A DNA stretch of 64,000 nt from positions 4,091 through 68,090 of the forward strand of contig CAZDMQ010000010.1 of NCBI GenBank assembly GCA_964506685.1. Reading direction: 5' to 3'. Numbering within the stretch: the first letter of the stretch is position 1; the number at the start of each line of letters is the position of its first letter. This DNA is from UBA5336 sp964506685. Its GTDB lineage: Bacteria; Pseudomonadota; Alphaproteobacteria; Caulobacterales; Hyphomonadaceae. Position numbers and translations under genes: made by a program. The notes below the pieces were generated by a model. It worked only from the letters and a program-made list of their open reading frames with translations, did no database searches and was not told where the DNA came from. Of this stretch, positions 35,635 to 44,014 are shown in pieces.

Positions 35635-37353
35635 TCAGACGGCGAGGGTCTTCGGCCGCGCCCAGCGCAACCACATGACGGTGAGGAACCGGGTGACCAC
35701 GAAGGCGGTGAAGACCGAGGTGAAAATGCCGATGGCCAGCGTCACGGCGAACCCCTTCACCGGCCCCGAGCCCAGCATGTACAGCACGCCGGCAGCGATG
35801 AAGGTGGTGATATTGGCGTCGAAAATGGTCGACATCGCCTTCTCATAGCCCACCTGCACGGCCGTCAGCGCCGTCCGGCCCTGGCGGCTTTCCTCGCGGA
35901 TCCGCTCGAAAACCAGCACGTTGGCATCGACCGCCATGCCGATGGTGAGGATGATGCCAGCAATGCCCGGCAGGGTGAGCGTGGCCCCGAGCGCCGACAG
36001 CGCGCCAAGGATCAGGACGATATTGGCCGCAAGGGAAAAGACAGCAAACAGGCCCGGCCGACCATAGAACACGGCGATCGACAGGGCGACCAGTGCGAGG
36101 CCGATCAGCGAGGCCAGCGTGCCCGCCCGGATCGAGTCCGCGCCGAGTCCCGGACCGACCGTCCGCTCCTCGATGAAATTCAGCTTTGCCGGCAATTCGC
36201 CCGCCTCGATGATCGCGGCCAGGTCGATGGCTTCCTGAAGCCCGGCGGGCGAATTGGGAAACCCGCCGGAAATCTGCACCTGGCCGCCATAGATCGGCTC
36301 CCGGATTACCGGCGCCGACATCACCCGCTCATCCAGCACGATGGCGAACCGGCGATTGACGTTCTCCTGCGTCACCTTGGAAAAGCGCTGCTGGCCGGCC
36401 CCGTTAAGGCGGAAATTCACCGCCGGCGTGTTGTCGTCGGGATCGTAGCCCTGGCTGGCGGTGGCAATATCCGACCCGGTCACCACCGGAGCATTGTTCA
36501 CCAGCATGCGCTCGCCGGTCTCGGCATCGGTGAGCAGGCGCCAGCCGGGCGGACTGCGTCCCGTTCTGATGGCCTGCTGCACGCGGGAGGGCGTGTCATC
36601 GACCAGGGAGAAGGTCAGCTCCCCTGCCTGGGAAAGGACCTCCTTGATCCGCCGGGGATCGGGCTCGCCCGGGACTTCGAGAATGATCCGGTTCTCACCC
36701 TGCGGCTGGGGGGCGATATCGCGCACGCCGTCGGGGTCGATCCGTCGCCGGACAATCTCGATGGTCTTGGCCAGGGCCTCGCGCCGGAAGGCTGAGACGG
36801 CGGCATCGGTCAGCGACACATGGATTTCGCTCTCGCCGACCGGGTCTATCGTGTAGGTCTGTGCGCCGCCCAGGGCCCCCTCGACCGGTGTGTTGAGTGT
36901 CTCCAGCCGCTCAAGGGCCTCTGCCATCCTGACGTTGCCGGACCGGTCGGGGCGCAGGCTGATCTCCAGCCGGCCGTCGCGGATCTCGTTGGTCTGGAAG
37001 ATCCGCTCGGCCGCACTGCCCGAATTGAACGCCTGCTGGACATCGGCTGCCAGCACCCGCAGGCGGTTGGCGATCACGTCCTCCTGGTTGATCTGCATCA
37101 GCAGGTAGACCCCGCCGCGCAGGTCGAGACCGAGATTGACCTTGTTCTGCGGCAGGAAGCCCGGCCACCACGACTCCCGCGCCGCCTCGCGTTCGGCCAC
37201 GTATTCAGCCATGGCATCCGGTGTTTCCACCGCCGGCCGGTCCGGTTCGATGCCGAGAAAGGCATTGGAGAAGGCGTTCGGCAGGGCCATCAGCCCGCCG
37301 ATCAGGAGCGTGACGAGAACAAGCGCGATCTTCCAGGGCGGAAACTGGAGCAT
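35635..37353 (-). CDS. secD: Protein translocase subunit SecD
   Basis: 572-aa partner of SecF. One N-terminal span (PWKIALVLVTLLIGGLMAL), the large periplasmic P1 head (about 60-370) including NLGLDLRGGVYLLMQ and RRRIDPDGVRDIAPQ, then five spans with GLGADSIRAGTLASLIGL and GMAVDANVLVFERIREESR. 11 bp after yajC and 17 bp before secF, the standard operon. Confidence 0.96.
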   Translation of the reverse strand: MLQFPPWKIALVLVTLLIGGLMALPNAFSNAFLGIEPDRPAVETPDAMAEYVAEREAARESWWPGFLPQNKVNLGLDLRGGVYLLMQINQEDVIANRLRVLAADVQQAFNSGSAAERIFQTNEIRDGRLEISLRPDRSGNVRMAEALERLETLNTPVEGALGGAQTYTIDPVGESEIHVSLTDAAVSAFRREALAKTIEIVRRRIDPDGVRDIAPQPQGENRIILEVPGEPDPRRIKEVLSQAGELTFSLVDDTPSRVQQAIRTGRSPPGWRLLTDAETGERMLVNNAPVVTGSDIATASQGYDPDDNTPAVNFRLNGAGQQRFSKVTQENVNRRFAIVLDERVMSAPVIREPIYGGQVQISGGFPNSPAGLQEAIDLAAIIEAGELPAKLNFIEERTVGPGLGADSIRAGTLASLIGLALVALSIAVFYGRPGLFAVFSLAANIVLILGALSALGATLTLPGIAGIILTIGMAVDANVLVFERIREESRQGRTALTAVQVGYEKAMSTIFDANITTFIAAGVLYMLGSGPVKGFAVTLAIGIFTSVFTAFVVTRFLTVMWLRWARPKTLAV

Positions 37354-37364
37354 GTGCGGTGGTC

Positions 37365-37769
37365 CTAATCGTTCGCCGCGGGCGGGGCATCCTTGCCGCG
37401 GACATCGGCGACCATGGAGCGGACAAGCCGGGTGCGGACGCCATCGGCAAGCTCGATTGTGACCTCGTCATCGCCGACCTTGGTGACCTTCGCGATCAGC
37501 CCGCCATAGGTCACGACCGTATCGCCCCGCTTGAGGTTGGCGATCAGTTCCTGGTGCTTCTTGCGTTGTTGCTGCTGCGGCCGGATCAGCAGGAAATAGA
37601 AGATCAGGATCAGCGGCACGAAGAACAGCAGCTGGCCGAGAACGCCCGAGCCGAGCCCGCCGGCTCCAGCCGGTGCGCCGGCGTCCTGCGCCATGGCCGG
37701 CAACGCCGCCAGTACGGCAACGGGGAGGATGCATGCGAGCGGTGCTGCACGGTGCTTGAAGGGTTTCAT
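37365..37769 (-). CDS. yajC: Sec translocon accessory protein YajC
   Basis: 134 aa. One strong membrane span (LGQLLFFVPLILIFYFLLIRPQQQQRKKHQEL) and the cytoplasmic domain GDTVVTYGGLIAKVTKVGDDEVTIELADGVR identify YajC. It carries an additional N-terminal hydrophobic stretch (about 10-30, ending AMAQDAG) that looks like a signal peptide and makes it longer than the 110-aa E. coli protein. Start at 37769 with GGGAG upstream. First gene of yajC-secD-secF. Confidence 0.92.
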   Translation of the reverse strand: MKPFKHRAAPLACILPVAVLAALPAMAQDAGAPAGAGGLGSGVLGQLLFFVPLILIFYFLLIRPQQQQRKKHQELIANLKRGDTVVTYGGLIAKVTKVGDDEVTIELADGVRTRLVRSMVADVRGKDAPPAAND

Positions 37770-37887
37770 GGAAAAGTGTCTCCCTCCCCCAGGCATTCGG
37801 GGTCATGACAGAATTGCAAGGCGCCCCTATAGCTGGGGGTTCGGGGTGACGCAAACCAGTCCCGCCGCTGCGACCGGGGGAAATCGG

Positions 37888-38529
37888 TCACAATCGCCGG
37901 GCTGCGCCAGACATCATGGGTGAAACCGGTCGCGACAAGGGGTGCTCGAACTGCGTCCCGTCGCCACACAGGACGCGGACCCGGCCGTGTTCCCCGTCGA
38001 GCCCGGGCACGACCAGCCGGCCGTCCCGGCTGAGGGCCCGCATCAGTGCAGACGGGATCTCGTCGACTGCACCGGCGACGAGGATGCGGTCGAACATTTC
38101 GCCTGTGGCCAGACCCGACAGTCCGTCGCCATGGTAGAAGCGGTAGTTGCCTGCCTCCCCGCGGGCCGACAGCGCCTGGCTGGCGCCGTCGATGAGACCG
38201 TAGAAGCGATCGATACCGGCCACCTTGCCGGCGATCTGCGCAGCCAGGGCCATCGTGTACCCCGACCCGGCGCCAACCAGGAACACGCTGTTTCCGCCGC
38301 CCGGCTCGATGGCGAGGGCCTGCAGGAGCTGGCCGGCAAGGATCGGCGAATACAGCGTCTGCCCGCATCCGATCGGCAGGGCGCAGTCCTCATATGCGAG
38401 GTCGGCGAGGTCCGGGGCGACGAAATCGGCCCGGCTCACGCGTTCGAGTGCCTGCAGCACGGCCGGATCGGTGACGCCCTGCCGCCGGGCCTCCAGCAAC
38501 AGCCGCGCCGGGCGGTAGGGATCGGTCAT
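37888..38529 (-). CDS. pcm: Protein-L-isoaspartate O-methyltransferase
   Basis: 213-aa SAM-dependent repair enzyme that methylates isoaspartyl residues in aged proteins. The SAM motif is FLVGAGSGYTMALAAQI (about residue 85) and the substrate loop LPIGCGQTLYSPILA (about 52-66), both slightly diverged from the textbook forms. It overlaps surE by ATGA. In many alphaproteobacteria an nlpD-type gene follows pcm; here 118 bp lead directly to yajC. Confidence 0.9.
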   Translation of the reverse strand: MTDPYRPARLLLEARRQGVTDPAVLQALERVSRADFVAPDLADLAYEDCALPIGCGQTLYSPILAGQLLQALAIEPGGGNSVFLVGAGSGYTMALAAQIAGKVAGIDRFYGLIDGASQALSARGEAGNYRFYHGDGLSGLATGEMFDRILVAGAVDEIPSALMRALSRDGRLVVPGLDGEHGRVRVLCGDGTQFEHPLSRPVSPMMSGAARRL

Positions 38530-39299
38530 GGCGCACCTTCAGGGGCTGGCCAGCGCTGCATGGCTTCGAGACAGCGATCATGGGTCAGGTCGACATGCAG
38601 CGGCGTGACCGAGACATGGCCATCATAGATCGCGCGCAGGTCGGTCCCGGCCGGCGGATCGGACAGCGTGCCGCGATATCCGATCCAGAAATAGTCATTC
38701 CCGCGCAGGTCCTCGCGCTTTTCGGTTCGGATGATCTGCTCGTCGCGGAAGCCCTGCCGGGTGACCCGAATGCCGGCGACATCCTCCGGTGCCCGGTCGG
38801 GGAAGTTGACATTCATCACCACGTCATCAGGCCAGCCATGGGCCAGCAGCCACTTCAGCACCTGCGGCCCGAAGGCCTCGGCGGTGTCCCACGGACAGGA
38901 GCCGAGGTGGCGGAAGTTTTGCGACTGACTGAGCGCAACCGAGGGAACCTTGTGCTGCATGCCGAACATGGCCGCCGCGATGGTGCCGGAATAGCTCGTA
39001 TCCTCGGCGATGTTCTGGCCCTTGTTGACGCCGGACAGGATGAGGTCCGGCGGGCTGTCCATGAGATCGCGCAGGGCCAGCAGGACGCAGTCGCTGGGGG
39101 TGCCGGACACCGCGTGCACCCCGGCGCCGAGATGGCGCACGCGGACGGGCTCGGTGAGGGTCACCGCGCGGGACTTGCCCGACTGCTCGATCTCCGGGGC
39201 GACGATGGTGATGTCATCGGAAACGGTGCGGGCAATGGTCTCCAGCACCTTCAGGCCGGGCGCGTGGATCCCGTCATCATTGGTCAGCAGGATCTTCAT
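38526..39299 (-). CDS. surE: 5'/3'-nucleotidase SurE
   Basis: 257-aa survival-protein nucleotidase. Metal site NDDGIHAPG at residues 7-15 (Asp8, Asp9), Ser in LTEPVR and the loop SGVNKGQN with its Asn. Overlaps serS at its start and pcm at its end, both as ATGA, so the three genes are translationally coupled. Confidence 0.95.
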   Translation of the reverse strand: MKILLTNDDGIHAPGLKVLETIARTVSDDITIVAPEIEQSGKSRAVTLTEPVRVRHLGAGVHAVSGTPSDCVLLALRDLMDSPPDLILSGVNKGQNIAEDTSYSGTIAAAMFGMQHKVPSVALSQSQNFRHLGSCPWDTAEAFGPQVLKWLLAHGWPDDVVMNVNFPDRAPEDVAGIRVTRQGFRDEQIIRTEKREDLRGNDYFWIGYRGTLSDPPAGTDLRAIYDGHVSVTPLHVDLTHDRCLEAMQRWPAPEGAP

Positions 39300-40717
39300 C
39301 GGTGCGGCTGTCCTGCCCCCAGCACCTCGACCCCGCCCATCCAGGGGCGGAGGGCTTCGGGCACGGTGACGGTACCGTCGACATTCTGGTGATTCTCGAG
39401 CACGGCGACCAGCGTCCGGCCGACCGCGAGGCCCGAGCCGTTCAGCGTGTGCACGAATTCAGGCTTCGGCTTCGGATTGTCCTCGGTCGGTGCCGGGCGC
39501 CAGCGCGCATCCATGCGCCGGCTCTGGAAGTCGCCGCAATAGGAACACGAGCTGATCTCGCGATAGGTCTCCTGGCTCGGCAGCCAGACTTCGAGGTCAT
39601 AGGTCTTGCGCGCGCCGAAGCCCATGTCGCCGGTGCAGAGCAGCATGCGGCGATAGGGCAGGTCGAGGCGCTCGAGAATGGTCTCGGCGCAGCGTGTCAT
39701 GCGCTCCAGCTCGACCAGCCCTTCGTCCTCGGTGCGGACAATGGAGACGAGTTCGACCTTGTTGAACTGGTGCAGCCGGATCATGCCGCGCGTATCCCGC
39801 CCCGCACTGCCCGACTCGGAGCGGAAGCAGGGCGTGTGCGCGGTATAACGAAGGGGAAGCGTGTCAGCGTCGAGGATGCTCTCGCGGACGATATTGGTGA
39901 GCGGGACCTCGGCGGTGGGGATGGTATAATAATTGCTCTCAATTTGTTCCACCTCAGCAATTACCTTTGCTAGGTCAGCACCGTATCGATCGATCAAATA
40001 GTTCAAAGTCTTCGTGTCGATCCCCGTAGCCTTGAACAAATCCTCCTCAAATTTCGGCAGCTGCCCCGTCCCTTCCAGCGCCCGATCCCGCACCAGAAGC
40101 GGCGGGCTCACTTCGGTGTAGCCATGCTCGCCGGTCTGCACGTCGAGCATGAAGGCTGCCAGCGCGCGTTCGAGCCGGGCCAGCGGGCCGGACAGCACCA
40201 CGAAACGCGACCCGCTCATCTTCGCCGCCGCTTCGAAATCCATCGCACCCATGCCTTCGCCAATGTCGACATGATCCTTCGGCGCGAAGCCCAGTTCCCG
40301 CGGCGTGCCCCAGCGCGACTGCTCGACATTGCCGCCCTCATCGGCGCCATCGGGCACGTCCGGCAGCGGCAGGTTCGGCAGGCCGAGCAGGATCTCGTCG
40401 AGCTCGGCCCGCGCCGCCTCCTCCTGCTCGCCGGCCACCTCGATCGTGTCCTTCGCTTCAGCCACCGCAGCCATCAGCGCAGCGGCCAGCGCCTCGTCCT
40501 TTGCCGCCTTGGCCTTGCCGATTTCCTTCGACTTCGCATTGCGCGTCGCCTCGGCCGCCTGCCGGTCGGTCACCGCCTGGCGCAGGGCCCCGTCATGGGC
40601 GAGAATCTCGTCCACCTTGTCACCGAGACCGGACGCCCGCCGGTTCCACGCCGCGCGGAACTGGTCCGGTGTCTCGCGGATCGCCCGCATGTCGAACGGG
40701 TCAGGCATAGCCGCCAT
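39296..40717 (-). CDS. serS: Seryl-tRNA synthetase with an in-frame AT-rich insert
   Basis: 473-aa class II synthetase charging tRNA-Ser. An N-terminal coiled-coil arm (about 40-105) is followed by the catalytic core with TGQLPKFEEDLF (about 217-228), IPTAEVPLTN, CFRSESGSAGRDTRGMIRLHQF (motif 2), YREISSCSYCGDFQSRRM and NGSGLAVGRTLVAVLEN (motif 3). Between DLFKATG and YYTIPTAEV there are about 35 extra residues compared with E. coli-like enzymes, encoded by unusually AT-rich DNA. Start at 40717, or at 40708 (MPDPF). Coupled to surE. Confidence 0.94.
   Translation of the reverse strand: MAAMPDPFDMRAIRETPDQFRAAWNRRASGLGDKVDEILAHDGALRQAVTDRQAAEATRNAKSKEIGKAKAAKDEALAAALMAAVAEAKDTIEVAGEQEEAARAELDEILLGLPNLPLPDVPDGADEGGNVEQSRWGTPRELGFAPKDHVDIGEGMGAMDFEAAAKMSGSRFVVLSGPLARLERALAAFMLDVQTGEHGYTEVSPPLLVRDRALEGTGQLPKFEEDLFKATGIDTKTLNYLIDRYGADLAKVIAEVEQIESNYYTIPTAEVPLTNIVRESILDADTLPLRYTAHTPCFRSESGSAGRDTRGMIRLHQFNKVELVSIVRTEDEGLVELERMTRCAETILERLDLPYRRMLLCTGDMGFGARKTYDLEVWLPSQETYREISSCSYCGDFQSRRMDARWRPAPTEDNPKPKPEFVHTLNGSGLAVGRTLVAVLENHQNVDGTVTVPEALRPWMGGVEVLGAGQPHR
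39923..40055 (-). repeat. AT-rich palindromic in-frame insert within serS
   Basis: In 39921-40020 GC is 40%, against roughly 65% on either side. The plus strand carries TAATTGCT (39930-39937) and AGCAATTA (39956-39963), an 8-bp perfect inverted repeat, with GGTA/TACC outside it (39923-39926, 39962-39965). The insert encodes about 35 in-frame residues (roughly TLNYLIDRYG to QIESN). This recalls Rickettsia-type palindromic elements that insert in frame within proteins, though no relation is shown. Confidence 0.45.
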
Positions 40718-40788
40718 GATAAGGGCCCTCTTTGCTTGTCGGGGTCGGTCTAGACGAGTGCGCGGGCGAGGTGAAGCAGCCGATCGCG

Positions 40789-42693
40789 CTATCCTGCAAC
40801 CAGCGCGACCAGCACCGAGCCCTCGGCGACCTGTCCGCCGGGCTCGGCCTGCACCGCTTCGACCACCCCATCGCGCGGGGCGACCAGGGTGTGTTCCATC
40901 TTCATCGCCTCCATCACCGCCAGCGGCTGGTCCTTCACCACGCTGTCGCCGGCCGACACCATCACCGCAACCACCTTGCCCGGCATCGGCGCCTTGAGTG
41001 CGTCCCCGCCCTCGACCGCCTCGGCCTCGGCCTCATAGTCCGGCACCTCGATGAGGAAACTGTCGCCCGCCGCCGTGACCGCAAACCGCGTCGCCGACAG
41101 ATCGGTGACCAGCGGCACCGGCCCGTCCACAGGCGCCTCGAGCGGGGCATCGACCACCGCGCCATCGACGGCCAGCCGGAGCCGGCGTTCCGCCCGCCGG
41201 TTGAGTCGGAAGCCGTCCCGAACTGCCCAGGGCCCGCCACTGTCGTCCCCGCTGCCGCCCGACAGCACGACATCGGCGACCGCCGCCAGCGCTGCGTCGC
41301 GGTTCTCCTCCAGCGGCCGGGTCAGGCGCGCGCCCTGCTCGGTGATCCAGTTCACGTGATGGGCCGCCTCGCCGAAATCCTCTGAAACGAGGCAGCGTCC
41401 GAGAAAGCCGACATTGCCCGGCACGCCGACCACCTGGGTGTGCGCCAGCACCCCGGCCATCGCGTCGATCGCCGCATCGCGCGACTCGCCGTGCACGATG
41501 AGCTTGGCCAGCATGGAGTCATAGTCCGGTGGCACCCGGTCGCCCGTCTCGAAACCGCTGTCCCAGCGCACCCCTTCGTCATCGGACGCATCCAGCGGGC
41601 CGAAGGCCTCGAGCCGGCCGGCGCCCGGGCGGAAGCCGTCGGATGGGTCCTCGGCGCAGATCCGTGCCTCGATGGCGTGGCCGAGAATCGGAATGTCCGA
41701 CTGGCTGAGTCCCAGCGGCTCGCCCGCAGCCACCCGCAACTGCAGTTCCACGAGATCCAGCCCGGTGATGTACTCGGTGACCGGATGCTCGACCTGCAGG
41801 CGGGTGTTCATCTCGAGGAACCAGAAACTGTCGGTTGCCAGCGGGCGGTCGCCATCGACGATGAACTCGACCGTCCCGGCATTGGTATAGCCCACGGCCT
41901 CGGCAAGGCGGACCGCCGCCCCCGTCATGGCAGCCCGGACCGCGTCGGGCATGCCGGGCGCCGGCGCCTCCTCGATCACCTTCTGCCGCCGGCGCTGCAG
42001 CGAGCAGTCGCGCTCATGGAGGTGGAGGACCGTGCCCTGATTGTCGCCGAACACCTGCACCTCGATATGACGCGGCCGCTCGACCAGCTTCTCGAGCATC
42101 ACCCGGCCATCGCCGAAGGCATTTTCGGCCTCCCGCACCGCGCTCTGCAGCGCCTCGGCGAGTTCCTTCGGCTCCCGCACCAGCCGGATGCCGCGTCCGC
42201 CGCCGCCCGCCACCGCCTTGATCAGCAGCGGATAGCCGATGGTCTTTGCAGCGGCCTTCAGAGTCTCGAGATCCTGCGCTACCCCACGATAGCCCGGCAG
42301 GACGGGGACCCCCGCCGCCTCGGCAATCGCCTTGGCCTCGTCCTTCAGCCCCATGGCGCGGATCGTTTCAGCCGCCGGTCCCACCCAGGTCAGCCCAGCC
42401 TTCCCGACGGCCTCGGCGAAGGCCGCATTCTCCGAAAGGAAGCCATAGCCGGGATGGATCGCATCGGCCCCGGTCTCGGCGGCGGCGCGCAGGATGGCTG
42501 CGCCATCGAGATAGCTGTCGGCGGCCGGCGGCGGCCCGAGGCGCACGGCCATGTCGGCCTCGCGGACATGCTTCGCGAACCGGTCCGCATCGGAATGGAC
42601 CGCGACCGTTCCGATCCCCAGACGGCGGCAGGTCGCCATGATCCGGCAGGCAATCTCGCCGCGATTGGCGATCAGGAGACGCTGGATATCCAT
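40789..42693 (-). CDS. liuD: 3-methylcrotonyl-CoA carboxylase, biotin-containing alpha subunit
   Basis: 634 aa. Biotin carboxylase domain (about 1-445) with LLIANRGEIACRI, ATP-grasp LLIKAVAGGGGRGIRLV (about 155-170) and EMNTRLQVEHPVTEYITG; a linker BT domain; and a C-terminal biotinyl domain with MEAMKMEHTLVAP, Lys being biotinylated. It carboxylates 3-methylcrotonyl-CoA in leucine degradation together with the beta subunit at 45929-47536; an acetyl/propionyl-CoA role is less likely given that partner. GAGGGG precedes the ATG. Confidence 0.9.
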   Translation of the reverse strand: MDIQRLLIANRGEIACRIMATCRRLGIGTVAVHSDADRFAKHVREADMAVRLGPPPAADSYLDGAAILRAAAETGADAIHPGYGFLSENAAFAEAVGKAGLTWVGPAAETIRAMGLKDEAKAIAEAAGVPVLPGYRGVAQDLETLKAAAKTIGYPLLIKAVAGGGGRGIRLVREPKELAEALQSAVREAENAFGDGRVMLEKLVERPRHIEVQVFGDNQGTVLHLHERDCSLQRRRQKVIEEAPAPGMPDAVRAAMTGAAVRLAEAVGYTNAGTVEFIVDGDRPLATDSFWFLEMNTRLQVEHPVTEYITGLDLVELQLRVAAGEPLGLSQSDIPILGHAIEARICAEDPSDGFRPGAGRLEAFGPLDASDDEGVRWDSGFETGDRVPPDYDSMLAKLIVHGESRDAAIDAMAGVLAHTQVVGVPGNVGFLGRCLVSEDFGEAAHHVNWITEQGARLTRPLEENRDAALAAVADVVLSGGSGDDSGGPWAVRDGFRLNRRAERRLRLAVDGAVVDAPLEAPVDGPVPLVTDLSATRFAVTAAGDSFLIEVPDYEAEAEAVEGGDALKAPMPGKVVAVMVSAGDSVVKDQPLAVMEAMKMEHTLVAPRDGVVEAVQAEPGGQVAEGSVLVALVAG

Positions 42694-42833
42694 CGCCCCT
42701 CTATCCCCGGCGCCGCGGGGAAAAGCAATGATCGGCGCATGGCGCGATCCCCCTGGCGGCGGCCCGACATTGACGAAAAGTCATGGCTGGGGCTTTGTCG
42801 AAGGCCGGTCCTTTGACGAAGGGGAGGACAACC

Positions 42834-43178
42834 ATGGCCGAGGGGCAAGGCTTTCGCATCCGCAGTTTCGGCAATTACACCAGCGCTGTCATGGGGCTGG
42901 TCGGGGCAGCCTATGGCTACTTCCAGGCCTCGCTGTCGGATTTCACGCCGATCCAGGGAGCGATCGCGCTCGGGATTGCCGGGCTGATTCTCGGCCGCGT
43001 ACTCGGCACGGTGCTGAAATCGATCTTCCAGCTGGTGCTGGTCGTGCTTGCGATTGGCGTGGTGGCCTTCTTCTTCCGCGACCAGCTGGAAGCCTGGCTG
43101 GGCTTCGATGTGTTCGCCTGGTTCGAACAATTCGTGCAGCCAATGCTGGAGCGAGACGCAGGCCCGCCGCCGGCCTGA
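42834..43178 (+). CDS. Hypothetical small membrane protein (114 aa)
   Basis: 114 aa with three hydrophobic segments (YTSAVMGLVGAAYGYF, GAIALGIAGLILGRVLG and FQLVLVVLAIGVVAFFF) and a short acidic/Pro-rich tail. GGGGAGG lies 6-12 nt before the ATG at 42834. It is the only plus-strand gene inside the leucine-degradation cluster, divergent from the carboxylase alpha subunit and convergent with the hydratase. No family recognised. Confidence 0.75.
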   Translation: MAEGQGFRIRSFGNYTSAVMGLVGAAYGYFQASLSDFTPIQGAIALGIAGLILGRVLGTVLKSIFQLVLVVLAIGVVAFFFRDQLEAWLGFDVFAWFEQFVQPMLERDAGPPPA

Positions 43179-43216
43179 TCGCAGCCGCTCCTGCGCTGCA
43201 GCCCCAGACAGCCCGG

Positions 43217-44014
43217 TCAGACTTCGGCCCAGCCAGGGCGGCGCTTCTCGAGAAAGGCGGCAAGGCCTTCGCGGCCTTCCTCGCTGGCGCGGCGGTCTGC
43301 GATGCGGCGCGCCGTCTCCTGGCTAAGGGACCGATTGATCTCGAGGCCCGTCACATCGTGGACGAGCGCCTTCGCATCGGCGACCGCGCCAGGGGCGGTG
43401 TCGAACATCAGCTTCGACAGGTGTTCCTCGATTTCGGCCATGCCGTCGGCATCCTCGACGACGTACTGCACAAGGCCGAGCTTTTCGGCGAAGGCGGCGT
43501 CGAAGCTCTCCCCGGTCATGAACAGGGCCTTGGCCGCACGCGGGCCGATCGCCTCGATGACATAGGGGCTGATCGTCGCCGGGGTCAGGCCGAGCCGGAC
43601 CTCGGAAAAGCGGAACACCGCCGAGCGCATCGCCACCGCAACATCGCAGGCCGCCACCAGGCCGGCGCCGCCGCCCATGGCGGCACCCTGCACCAGCGCC
43701 ACGGTCAGTTGGGGCAACTCATAGAGACGGCGCAGCATCTCGGCGAGCTGGAAGGCATCCTCCTCGTTCTCATGCTTTGTGTAATGAGCGGCGGCCTGCA
43801 TCCATTCGAGGTCGGCGCCGGCGGAGAAGGACTTGCCATTGCCGCGCAGCAGCACCATGCGCAGCTGCGTTTCGGGGCGGAGGTTCTCGAATGCGTCGGC
43901 AAGTTCCCGGACCACCAGCGCATTGAAGGCATTGTGCTTGTCGGGCCGGTTCAGCGTGACGACAGCCACGCCGCCCGGCGTTGCGTTGAGCGTGATTGTC
44001 TCATACTCGGCCAT
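43217..44014 (-). CDS. liuC: Enoyl-CoA hydratase/isomerase, probable methylglutaconyl-CoA hydratase
   Basis: 265-aa crotonase: NRPDKHNAFNALVVRELADAF, SFSAGADLEWMQ (oxyanion loop, about residue 65), VALVQGAAMGGGAGLVAACDVAVA and SEVRLGLTPATISPYVIEAIGPRAAKALFMTGE with the catalytic Glu region. A role as methylglutaconyl-CoA hydratase (the step after the carboxylase) is inferred from the two carboxylase genes nearby. Its ATG shares the A of the stop of the TIR-DUF805 gene (TGATG at 44012-44016), with GGAGGTG about 8 nt upstream, inside that gene. Confidence 0.85.
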   Translation of the reverse strand: MAEYETITLNATPGGVAVVTLNRPDKHNAFNALVVRELADAFENLRPETQLRMVLLRGNGKSFSAGADLEWMQAAAHYTKHENEEDAFQLAEMLRRLYELPQLTVALVQGAAMGGGAGLVAACDVAVAMRSAVFRFSEVRLGLTPATISPYVIEAIGPRAAKALFMTGESFDAAFAEKLGLVQYVVEDADGMAEIEEHLSKLMFDTAPGAVADAKALVHDVTGLEINRSLSQETARRIADRRASEEGREGLAAFLEKRRPGWAEV

